A DNA stretch of 16,512 nucleotides, taken from the NCBI GenBank assembly GCA_031264545.1, contig JAISDV010000053.1, positions 1 through 16,512 of the forward strand, in the 5' to 3' direction. Each line of letters begins with the position of its first letter. The first letter of the stretch is position 1. The notes under the pieces were generated by a model, which did not search any database, was not told the DNA's origin, and saw nothing but the letters and a program-made list of their open reading frames with translations. Of this stretch, positions 6,888 to 13,389 are shown piece after piece. The translations under genes and the position numbers were made by a program. The stretch comes from Oscillospiraceae bacterium (GTDB lineage: Bacteria; Bacillota; Clostridia; Oscillospirales; Oscillospiraceae).

Positions 6888-8318
6888 TTAAAACTGATAA
6901 TAAATAAACGGGTTATAGCCGGAGGCCGCCAGGTTCAGCAGGCAGAGGACATACAGCAGCCCGCAGCCGGCGGCGGAGAGCGCGGGAACCGTGCCGGAAA
7001 AACGCCTGTTCTTTTTAAGCCGCTCCGCAAACGCCGCGAACAGCCGGGTGCTCCAGAGGACGCCCATAACGAACGCTGCGACCGTCAGCGGGGAACACAG
7101 GCTGAAAAAAACGCCGCCGGAAGCCGCGCCGGCGTCTAATAAGCCCAGCATTCCCGCGTAAATCAGGCCGGCGCGGGCAAGCGTCTCGGCCCGGAACAGG
7201 ACAAACGCCAGGACAACGGCCAGCAGCGTATAGACGCGGCCCGGAAGCCGGATTCCCGGGACCCCGCGCCGGTTTTTGAACAGGCCGGCGAACCAGGTTT
7301 CCGTCGAAATCAGCAGACCGTGAAACAAACCCCAGAGGACATAGTTCCAGCTTGCCCCGTGCCAGAAGCCGCAGAGCAGAAAAACGGAGAACTTATTGAG
7401 AATGGTACGCGCCCTGCCCCGCCGGTTTCCGCCCAGAGGGATATAGAGATATTCACGGAACCAGGAGGACAGCGAAATATGCCATCTGCGCCAGAAGTCC
7501 GTGATCGAAGCGGCGCAGTAGGGATAACGGAAGTTTTCCGCGAAGTGAAAGCCGAACATCTCTCCCAGCCCGATCGCCATATCGCTGTAGCCGCTGAAAT
7601 CAAAATAGATCTGCAGCGTGTAACAGACCGCACCCAGCCAGGAGAGCTTAAAATCCAGCAAGGACGGCGAAAGGGCGAAAACGGCGTCCGCCACGGCCCC
7701 CAGCGTGTTGGCGACGAGGAGTTTTTTAGAAAGTCCCTGGATAAAGCGCCGTATTCCGGCGGCGGTCAGCGCGGGCTGCGTCTGCCTGTTATCAATTTGG
7801 TCTGCGACGTCGCGATATTGGATAATCGGCCCCGCAATGAGCTGGGGAAACAGGGAAATATACAGCAGGATTTTCACAAAGCTCCGGCTGCCCGCGCCGG
7901 GATTTCTGTAGACGTCTATGGCATAGCTCATACCCTGGAAGGTGAAAAACGAAATCCCGGCGGGCAGGGCGATATGCGTCACAACGCTCGCGCTCCCGAT
8001 CAGAAGCCCAAGGTTTTCCGTGAGAAAATTCAGATATTTGAAGACGACCAGCTCCAGCAGGTTCAAGGCCACACAGGCCGCAAGCGCCGCCTTTTTATAC
8101 CCTTGCAAGCGCCTTGACATCAGTGCCAGACCGCCGAAAAAGTTCACACAGACGGAAAGCAGCAGCAACAGAATATACCCCGGCTGCCCCCAGCCGTAAA
8201 ACGCCAGACTCATGATCGTCAGGATGGCGTTTTTTCCTCTGATGCCGGGGACTATCCGGGAGAGTAAAAAGGTCAGCGGCAGAAAGATAAAGAGAAAAAT
8301 CTCGGAGCTGAATACCAA
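6888..8318 (-). CDS. MBOAT family O-acyltransferase (AlgI/PatA/DltB type)
   Basis: 476 residues, polytopic. The start region VFSSEIFLFIFLPL and the block FWRRWHISLSSWFREYLYIPLGGNRRG (275-301) are hallmarks of the family. FCGFWHGASWNYVLWGLFHG-type sequence follows, with H320 at the position of the conserved catalytic histidine and H333 in the second FHG. The family moves acyl groups, usually acetyl, across the membrane for transfer to extracellular polymers. The start codon is TTG at 8318: the family N-terminus begins exactly here, an in-frame TGA lies 15 nt upstream, and a GGGGGG ribosome site is 6 nt away. It lies 24 bp after the SLH gene and 13 bp before the DHHW/AlgX gene, in one operon. 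The polymer acetylated may be the secondary cell-wall polysaccharide; this is inference from the SLH neighbour. Confidence 0.93.
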   Translation of the reverse strand: MVFSSEIFLFIFLPLTFLLSRIVPGIRGKNAILTIMSLAFYGWGQPGYILLLLLSVCVNFFGGLALMSRRLQGYKKAALAACVALNLLELVVFKYLNFLTENLGLLIGSASVVTHIALPAGISFFTFQGMSYAIDVYRNPGAGSRSFVKILLYISLFPQLIAGPIIQYRDVADQIDNRQTQPALTAAGIRRFIQGLSKKLLVANTLGAVADAVFALSPSLLDFKLSWLGAVCYTLQIYFDFSGYSDMAIGLGEMFGFHFAENFRYPYCAASITDFWRRWHISLSSWFREYLYIPLGGNRRGRARTILNKFSVFLLCGFWHGASWNYVLWGLFHGLLISTETWFAGLFKNRRGVPGIRLPGRVYTLLAVVLAFVLFRAETLARAGLIYAGMLGLLDAGAASGGVFFSLCSPLTVAAFVMGVLWSTRLFAAFAERLKKNRRFSGTVPALSAAGCGLLYVLCLLNLAASGYNPFIYYQF

Positions 8319-8342
8319 GCCGTTCCCCCCTCAACGCTTTCG

Positions 8343-9854
8343 CTATGCCCGGCGGTAGCTCCAGGGCACTTGTTCATAAGGGAGCATATAGAGCACGAAA
8401 TAGGTCTGGCCGTCGCGCAGCCGCGCCATCTCCAGCTCGGTATCGAAGATATAGGGCTTCCCGTCAAAATAGATTTCCACCCAGCTGTGGGGCGAGGCGT
8501 TCGCGCCGACGGTTCCGGCATAAATCAGCGCGTCATAGCCGATCCAGCGGGCCAGGTAATAGAACGCCGCAGCGTAGCAATAGCAGTTGCCGTAGCGGGT
8601 GCTGAACATGGTGATGGCATCCTGTATCTCCCAGCCTGTCTCCCCGATGGCATAGCTGTTGCGGCGCAGATAGGCAAAGCTGTCCCGCACATACAAAAAC
8701 GCGGCGCGGAGCATTTCTTCTTTGGTCATGCCCGCATTGAAGATTTCGGCCGCCGTATCGTAAAGATAGCCGTCCAATTCGGCGCTGCCGGTGCTATAAA
8801 AACCCTGATCGTCGTAATAAAAACCGCCGATTTGGACATTCCGCGCAAAGCTCCCGGCTTCTCCGTCGTAATAACGGAGACGGTTCCGGATGTAATAGCG
8901 CCCTGTAACCGCGGTAAAGCCCATATCCTCATGGGACAGCCAGCTTTCCGCGCCGCCGCTCAGCTGCTCCCGGTGGGAAACAGTCGCCTCCATGATGTCG
9001 TAATAGGCCCAATGGTTTTCCAGGGCTTCGACAAAGATACGCATATCGGGATTAGCGTCGATATAAGCCTTATCGGGATAACGTCCCAGGACGCGATTCA
9101 GTATTACCGCCGCCTGGGCGCGGGTCAGCCCGGCGTCGGGACGGAAGCTGCCGTCCTCAAAACCGTTGAGCCAGCCCTTCGCCACGGCTGAGGCAATATA
9201 GGGATAGGCCCAGTGCGTAAGCGGAACGTCGGGAAATACGAGATCCGTATAGGCCGCCAGAGCCTCAAAATGGCTGAGCATGGCGACAAACTCCGCGCGG
9301 GTAAGTGGCCGGTCCGGGTGAAAGTCCCCGTCTCTGCCGCCCAGGACGCCCAGCGCGGCGAGGGTATTGACGGCGGACGCATACCAGCCGGACGCATCGA
9401 CGTCCGTATAAACGTCCTCAAAAGGGACCGCGCCCGCGAGCAGGTTATAAACCGTCTGCGCCGCCTCCGCCCGGGTCAGTCCGCCGTCCGGATTGAAGCG
9501 GCCATTGGTGCCGCCGTTCATGTAGTTGTCGTGCCCGGCTTTTTTCAAAGAAACCGGGGAAACGATATGGTCCCCCGCCGTATCCGAGGGAAGCGCATAG
9601 ACGCTGTCGGAGAACAGCCGTGTCCCGGAGTTCTGCATAAGGGCGGCCGCCGTTCCGGACACGCCGGGGCCGAAAGTCTCCGGTCTGTAGTATGTAAAAT
9701 CCTGCCGCGCCCAGGCGAGGGCTTCCTCCTCGGCCGAGACGAAAAGTCCCTCCGGGCTGATAGCGGCGCCGTCCGCCGCCATCGCAGCGGGCAAAACCAG
9801 CGCTGTCATGAGCCACAATGCCAGCGTAAGCGCGATGATTTTCGTAAGCTTCAT
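8343..9854 (-). CDS. SLH-domain protein with transglutaminase-like domain
   Basis: 503 residues. The signal peptide probably ends at AMA (about 26). Three SLH repeats follow at roughly 108-145, 146-200 and 205-260, each with an FxDV- or DVDA-type start and an F.P...LTRAE/Q..  ending (FNPDGGLTRAEAA, FHPDRPLTRAEFV, FRPDAGLTRAQAA). These bind pyruvylated wall polysaccharide in S-layer proteins. Residues about 370-500 form a transglutaminase-like (papain-fold) domain with a visible triad: C424 in TRYGNCYCYAAAF, H456 in SPHSWVEIYF and D471 in IFDTELE. Known relatives act as proteases, amidases or cross-linkers, so the reaction cannot be stated. GGAGG lies 7 nt before the ATG. It is the first gene of the minus-strand operon with the MBOAT pair. 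Confidence 0.9.
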   Translation of the reverse strand: MKLTKIIALTLALWLMTALVLPAAMAADGAAISPEGLFVSAEEEALAWARQDFTYYRPETFGPGVSGTAAALMQNSGTRLFSDSVYALPSDTAGDHIVSPVSLKKAGHDNYMNGGTNGRFNPDGGLTRAEAAQTVYNLLAGAVPFEDVYTDVDASGWYASAVNTLAALGVLGGRDGDFHPDRPLTRAEFVAMLSHFEALAAYTDLVFPDVPLTHWAYPYIASAVAKGWLNGFEDGSFRPDAGLTRAQAAVILNRVLGRYPDKAYIDANPDMRIFVEALENHWAYYDIMEATVSHREQLSGGAESWLSHEDMGFTAVTGRYYIRNRLRYYDGEAGSFARNVQIGGFYYDDQGFYSTGSAELDGYLYDTAAEIFNAGMTKEEMLRAAFLYVRDSFAYLRRNSYAIGETGWEIQDAITMFSTRYGNCYCYAAAFYYLARWIGYDALIYAGTVGANASPHSWVEIYFDGKPYIFDTELEMARLRDGQTYFVLYMLPYEQVPWSYRRA

Positions 9855-10015
9855 GTCTTTTCCTCCAAAATCCGGAAACAGCCCGCGCAGGGTCCTGATC
9901 GGCAGAGCACATGGATCATTGCAGGCGGGGGGGCTATGGCGGCGGATTTTGAAGCATGCGGTGATAGATCAGCACAGTTTCCCTGCCGTCACGCGGCGCC
10001 CTTGAGATTTTTCTC

Positions 10016-10044
10016 ATTATATCCCATTATTTTCTTTAATTCAA
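10016..10044 (-). promoter_or_regulatory. Promoter of the SLH/MBOAT operon
   Basis: On the minus strand TTGAAT (plus 10039-10044) and a perfect TATAAT (plus 10016-10021) are separated by exactly 17 bp. It would give a leader of about 155 nt before the SLH gene. Its -35 overlaps the upstream part of the plus-strand promoter at 10040-10068. Confidence 0.65.
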
Positions 10045-10068
10045 GAAATATATTTTCTGTGATATAAT
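10040..10068 (+). promoter_or_regulatory. Extended -10 promoter of the copper fusion gene
   Basis: TGATATAAT (10060-10068) is a perfect TATAAT preceded by the TGn extension. The poor -35 (TTCAAG, 10040-10045, spacer 17) fits an extended -10 promoter. It starts a leader of about 130 nt to the ATG at 10207. Its -35 shares bases with that of the divergent SLH operon promoter. Confidence 0.6.
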
Positions 10069-10155
10069 GCGTAAAATGCTGTTTCCGTCAAGCGGAAAAC
10101 GCGTTATTGAGGCGCCGCCAACTGTGAATCCATATATAAATCATACATTGCTCTG

Positions 10156-10172
10156 GTATATTTATTTTATAC
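10156..10172. promoter_or_regulatory. GTATA-N7-TATAC dyad in the leader of the copper fusion gene
   Basis: GTATATTTATTTTATAC has perfect 5-bp arms around 7 nt. It lies 19 bp before the GGAGG of the next gene. It overlaps a second imperfect inverted repeat (TATAAATCATAC at 10135-10146 against GTATATTTATT at 10156-10166). GTAT...ATAC dyads are the type bound by DUF24/HxlR regulators such as QsrR (GTATA-N5-TATAC), and an HxlR gene is nearby. The different spacing and AT-richness make it only a candidate. Confidence 0.3.
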
Positions 10173-10206
10173 AAAGGAAAAAACGGAAAAGGAGGACAGT
10201 TCACGC

Positions 10207-12258
10207 ATGGACTCAAAAGTAAAAACAAAGCGGCTGGAAATCGGCGGGATGACCTGTATAAGCTGCCAAAATAAAATTGAAAGAAAACTGCGGAATACGG
10301 CGGGCGTCAAAAACGTCAAGGTGAGCTACAGCGCGGGAACGGTGGATATTTCCTACGATACGGACCTTATATCTCCGCGGGATATAACTGCCGTTATTGA
10401 AAGACTGGACTATCATGTGCTTACGGGCAGCGCAAAGCAAGAAGCAAAGCTCAGTCGTGTGGTTGGGATTTTGGTGATTGTCGTTTCCCTGTATGTCCTG
10501 TTACAGCAATTCGGCGTTTTGAATTTGCTTGTTCCGAGTCAGTTAGCCGATACAAAAACGGGTTACGGTATGCTGTTCGTTATCGGATTGATGACATCAA
10601 TCCATTGCATAGCAATGTGCGGCGGCATTAACCTTTCCCAATGTATGCCATACAAAGACATACCCGCCGAAAAGAAAAACCGCTTTTCCACATTCCGGCC
10701 TACTTTCCTTTATAATTTGGGACGTGTGATTTCTTACACAGTGATCGGCGGTATTTTGGGCTTTGCCGGCCTGCTGTTCAGCGGCGGCTCGGACGCAGGG
10801 CTTCCCATTATGGCACAGGGGCTTCTCAAGCTCGTCGCAGGCGCATTCATGGTGATTATGGGAATCAATATGCTTGGGATTTTTCCGTGGCTTCGCAAAT
10901 TTCAGCCTCATATGCCCAAAATCCTTGCCGGCAAGCTAAGTACGGAAAAAGCGCGGAGCAAAAGTCCTTTGATTGTCGGCCTATTAAACGGCTTAATGCC
11001 CTGTGGTCCCCTGCAATCCATGCAGATTGTCGCGCTGGCTTCGGGAAACCCTCTTGCGGGCGCACTCTCCATGTTCCTGTTCAGCATGGGAACCGTACCG
11101 CTCATGTTTGGGTTTGGCTCAGTCGTTTCGGTACTCGGCAAAAAATTTACCCAAAAGGTCATGAGCGCCGGCGCGGTTTTAGTCGTGGTGCTTGGCCTGG
11201 CAATGCTTTCGCAGGGCGGCGCTCTTTCGGGCTTCCTGTTTCCGGATACATTATTTGCGATCATTCTTGGGCTTTGCGCGGTTGGTATTGTCTCCAGTAT
11301 TCCGTTTAAGAAACCGGGCCACAAGACCGTTTCTGCTCTTGCCGCGTTTGGTTTGGCGCTTGTCATGATTGCCGCATGGAACGCTCGGGCGGTTGGCGGC
11401 GGCGCCTCTCCCGATGATAACGGCGGCATTCAGGTAGTGGACGGCAAGCAGATTGTCAACAGTACGCTTTCGGCGGGTAGTTATCCCAATATCGCCGTCG
11501 AAATCGGAACACCTGTCAAATGGACGATTAACGCACCGAGCGGCAGTATCAACGGCTGTAATAATCGGATAAATATTGGGGAGTACGGCATTACCAATTA
11601 TGCTCTGATACAGGGTGACAACGTGATTGAGTTTACGCCAACCGAAACAGGCCGGTTTCAGTACAGCTGTTGGATGGGCATGATTCGCGGGTCTATCACC
11701 GTAACGGAAGCGGGAACCGCTCCTGTTGACAGCGGCGCGGGTAATGGCGATACAGGTGATGGTTATACGGAAAATGATTACGCGGATAACGGCGCGGCAT
11801 TGTCTGCCCCCGCTCCGGCAGGCGTAACCATTCCAACGGACAAAGCAGCCGTTTCCGAGCTGACAACAGATGCGGAATACGGCGGCGACATTCAAGTGGT
11901 TGATATTGAATTGACCGATCAGGGTTTCAGCCCCGCTATCGTTGTGGTGCAGGCAGGATTGGATGTGAAATGGCACATCAGAAATTCAGCTTCCGGCGCG
12001 GAAAGCGGCACTCAGCTTTTAGTGCCCAATTTCGCCGCACAGCTTTTGCTCGAGAAGGGCGAAAACACACTGTATTTTTTTCCAACAGAAGACTTTGAAT
12101 TTTCCACCGGAGACAACAAATTTTACGGCTATGTCAAAGTTACAGACAGTTTAGCCGGTGTCGATATTGAAGCGGTCAAAGCCGAAGTCGGCAGGTTTGA
12201 ACCCCTTATTTACCCGCCCGAAGCATTTCAAGCGGCAGGCGGTGCAAGCTGTCATTAG
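10207..12258 (+). CDS. HMA / SafE (DsbD-like) membrane / cupredoxin fusion, copper handling
   Basis: 683 residues. An HMA metal-binding domain (1-72) carries GMTCISC (C17, C20). A single helix (about 84-104) is followed by a six-helix SafE/UreH_2-type membrane unit (about 120-395) with SIHCIAMCGG (C134, C138) and GLMPCGPLQ (C266), the paired cysteine/proline motifs of DsbD/CcdA-like transporters. A first cupredoxin-like domain (about 407-500) has C451 (GSINGCNNRINI), C488, M490 and M492 (YSCWMGM), a Cys/Cys/Met set instead of the usual His ligands. A second cupredoxin-like repeat (about 561-647) has lost these ligands, and the protein ends in SCH. Copper transport or delivery across the membrane is inferred from the domains and from CopA nearby. 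GGAGG at 10191-10195 is 11 nt before the ATG. It is the first gene of a two-gene operon. Confidence 0.88.
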   Translation: MDSKVKTKRLEIGGMTCISCQNKIERKLRNTAGVKNVKVSYSAGTVDISYDTDLISPRDITAVIERLDYHVLTGSAKQEAKLSRVVGILVIVVSLYVLLQQFGVLNLLVPSQLADTKTGYGMLFVIGLMTSIHCIAMCGGINLSQCMPYKDIPAEKKNRFSTFRPTFLYNLGRVISYTVIGGILGFAGLLFSGGSDAGLPIMAQGLLKLVAGAFMVIMGINMLGIFPWLRKFQPHMPKILAGKLSTEKARSKSPLIVGLLNGLMPCGPLQSMQIVALASGNPLAGALSMFLFSMGTVPLMFGFGSVVSVLGKKFTQKVMSAGAVLVVVLGLAMLSQGGALSGFLFPDTLFAIILGLCAVGIVSSIPFKKPGHKTVSALAAFGLALVMIAAWNARAVGGGASPDDNGGIQVVDGKQIVNSTLSAGSYPNIAVEIGTPVKWTINAPSGSINGCNNRINIGEYGITNYALIQGDNVIEFTPTETGRFQYSCWMGMIRGSITVTEAGTAPVDSGAGNGDTGDGYTENDYADNGAALSAPAPAGVTIPTDKAAVSELTTDAEYGGDIQVVDIELTDQGFSPAIVVVQAGLDVKWHIRNSASGAESGTQLLVPNFAAQLLLEKGENTLYFFPTEDFEFSTGDNKFYGYVKVTDSLAGVDIEAVKAEVGRFEPLIYPPEAFQAAGGASCH

Positions 12259-12272
12259 GAGGAGATTTTATC

Positions 12273-12818
12273 ATGCGAACGGAAACACAGAAAAAGAAGG
12301 GTATATACCTTGCCCTTGTTCTGCCCCTTGTGTTGGTATTTACGCTTACGGCTTGTTCCGCGAACGGCAGTGCAAGCGATACAGAGAGCGGCAATAACAA
12401 CAGCGCTGGGAGTAACGCGCGTGCGGACGGCGAGCAGACTATTAAAGAGGGCGAAAGCTTTGTGATCCCAATAAGCGAGATCTCCGAGACCGCCAAATTC
12501 TACTTCATCACAGTAGGCAGCACAAAAATGGGCGTGGTCGCGGTCAAAGCGTCAGACGGCAGAATCCGTACAGCGTTTGACACCTGCCAAGTGTGCAATG
12601 GTTCGCCTAAAGCGTATTTTGAGCAAAGCGGCGACACCCTGCAATGCCAAAACTGCGGGAATAAATTCCCGATGGACCGCGTAGAGGCCGAGGCAGGCGG
12701 CTGTAACCCCGTGCCGATTTTTGAAGAAGATAAAACCGTGACGGATGAATCCATCACGATTTCATACGACACGCTGAAAGCGCATACAAGCCTGTTCCCC
12801 TCAAATTGGAGAAACTGA
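12273..12818 (+). CDS. DUF2318 lipoprotein with CxxC pairs
   Basis: 181 residues. A signal peptide ends in lipobox LTAC (Cys28), followed by a Ser/Asn/Gly-rich linker (29-55). The domain (about 60-180) matches DUF2318: FDTCQVCNG (C105, C108), LQCQNCGNKF (C125, C128) and GGCNPVPI (C144). The four paired cysteines look like a metal- or Fe-S-binding knuckle. DUF2318 proteins are commonly encoded with iron or copper transport genes, and their exact role is unsettled. AGGAGG (12257-12262) overlaps the stop of the preceding gene and lies 10 nt before this ATG (14-bp gap), so the two genes are very probably co-transcribed and coupled. It may hand metal to or from the cupredoxin domains of the neighbour; this is inference. 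It meets hxlR tail to tail with 2 bp between the stops. Confidence 0.87.
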   Translation: MRTETQKKKGIYLALVLPLVLVFTLTACSANGSASDTESGNNNSAGSNARADGEQTIKEGESFVIPISEISETAKFYFITVGSTKMGVVAVKASDGRIRTAFDTCQVCNGSPKAYFEQSGDTLQCQNCGNKFPMDRVEAEAGGCNPVPIFEEDKTVTDESITISYDTLKAHTSLFPSNWRN

Positions 12819-12820
12819 GC

Positions 12821-13180
12821 TCAAGTATGTATGGTCATGGAGCAGCTTATCTCTTTGCCGCCCGCTTTCAGGTAGTCCGCTCCCCATATGTACATGGCTT
12901 CTAAAATCGGCTTGATACTCTTTCCAAGGTCAGATACCTGATACTCCACTTTCGGCGGCACAACGGGGTATACCGTGCGAATGACAAGGTCTGCGTCCTC
13001 CAATTCGCGCAGCTGTTGGGTCAGCATTTTGGGCGTTGCCTGCGGAACGAGCTTGCGAAGTTCGCCAAAACGCAAAGTGGTATCAATCAAATGCCACAGG
13101 ATTAGAGATTTATACTTTCCGCCAATCAATCCGAGCGTTGCGCCAACGGGACAGTTATATTCGGTGCAATTGCAGTCCAT
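12821..13180 (-). CDS. HxlR/DUF24 family winged-helix transcriptional regulator
   Basis: 119 residues from ATG at 13180, the normal size of the family. The core is typical: CPVGATLGLIGGKYKSLILWHL at the N-terminus, then LRFGELRKLVPQATPKMLTQQLRELEDADLVIRTVYPVVPPKVEYQVS-type winged helix and wing, and a C-terminal dimer helix. Three cysteines lie at the extreme N-terminus (C3, C5, C10). C10, before PVGATL, matches the redox-sensing Cys of DUF24 regulators such as YodB and HypR; the CxC at 3-5 is extra and might bind metal. The start is set by AGAGGG (13187-13192) 6 nt upstream. A longer reading from ATG 13243 would run through the inverted-repeat element and is less likely. It is divergent from copA and convergent with the copper operon, and probably controls both itself and its neighbours. 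Confidence 0.9.
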   Translation of the reverse strand: MDCNCTEYNCPVGATLGLIGGKYKSLILWHLIDTTLRFGELRKLVPQATPKMLTQQLRELEDADLVIRTVYPVVPPKVEYQVSDLGKSIKPILEAMYIWGADYLKAGGKEISCSMTIHT

Positions 13181-13194
13181 TTTATACCCTCTAT

Positions 13195-13266
13195 TAAGGG
13201 TCGTTTGAAAAACAACAAAAAATATGGCCTGCTGGCTACGCATGCCGATTTTTCAAACAACCCTTA
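13195..13266. mobile_element. TA-flanked miniature inverted-repeat element (MITE-like)
   Basis: A 17-bp arm (13196-13212, AAGGGTCGTTTGAAAAA) and its inverse (13249-13265, TTTTTCAAACAACCCTT) match with one mismatch. The 68-bp core 13197-13264 is flanked on both sides by TA (13195-13196 and 13265-13266). Tc1/mariner/IS630-type transposons duplicate TA, so this looks like a tiny non-autonomous element, too small to code. One arm recurs at 1484-1503. Transcribed from the hxlR promoter it would fold into a 17-bp hairpin (the mismatch becomes a U-G pair) just before the ribosome site. A native leader hairpin is the alternative. Confidence 0.5.
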
Positions 13267-13284
13267 GTATCTTTTTAGATACTA
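13265..13284. promoter_or_regulatory. Putative HxlR operator
   Basis: TAGTATCTTTTTAGATACTA is a dyad with perfect 8-bp arms around TTTT. It overlaps the predicted hxlR -10 (plus 13281-13286) and lies in the hxlR-copA intergenic region. The GTAT...ATAC core is like known DUF24 operators, so autoregulation is the simplest reading. Its distance from the copA -10 (about 45 bp) leaves direct control of copA open. Confidence 0.6.
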
Positions 13285-13310
13285 TATTACAATAAAGTGC
13301 GTACTTCCAA
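13281..13310 (-). promoter_or_regulatory. Predicted hxlR promoter
   Basis: On the minus strand TTGGAA (plus 13305-13310, 4 of 6) and TATAGT (plus 13281-13286, 5 of 6) are 18 bp apart. Transcription would begin near 13274 and include the inverted-repeat element in a leader of about 95 nt. Confidence 0.5.
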
Positions 13311-13326
13311 AAAAATAAATTGTAGT

Positions 13327-13332
13327 TATAAT
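13327..13332 (+). promoter_or_regulatory. -10 box of the copA promoter
   Basis: A perfect TATAAT lies 58 bp before the copA ATG at 13390. The -35 region (CTTCCA at 13304-13309, 17-bp spacer, 3 of 6) is weak, which suits an activated or regulated promoter. A short dyad AAGT-N4-ACTT (13295-13306) lies over the -35 area. Confidence 0.45.
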
Positions 13333-13389
13333 AATAGCATGAGGTCGCGGCAAAGTCAAGCCTCCGATGACCGGAAAGGGCTCTTGTGT

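Larger units (their letters stand above)
9855..10206. other. 352-bp divergent intergenic region
   Basis: This gene-free stretch holds the two overlapping promoters (10016-10068), a small hairpin TTTCCG-TCAAG-CGGAAA in the plus leader (10082-10098) and an AT-rich block with inverted repeats (10135-10172) before the ribosome site of the next gene. The part at 9870-10010 is GC-rich leader of the minus operon; I see no clear riboswitch or small gene in it. Confidence 0.6.

Noticed and set aside
9213..10067. Open frame on the plus strand across the SLH gene and promoter region
   Set aside because: It runs through the strong divergent promoters and is antisense to clear SLH and signal-peptide coding sequence.
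13181..13243. Upstream ATG (13243) as hxlR start
   Set aside because: The added 21 residues would be encoded by the inverted-repeat element, and no ribosome site precedes it. ATG 13180 has AGAGGG 6 nt upstream and gives the normal family N-terminus.
13297..13389. GTG at 13297 or ATG at 13339 as copA start
   Set aside because: The 31 extra codons contain the perfect TATAAT at 13327 and do not look like protein. ATG 13390 has GGAAAGGG and begins directly before the first HMA domain.
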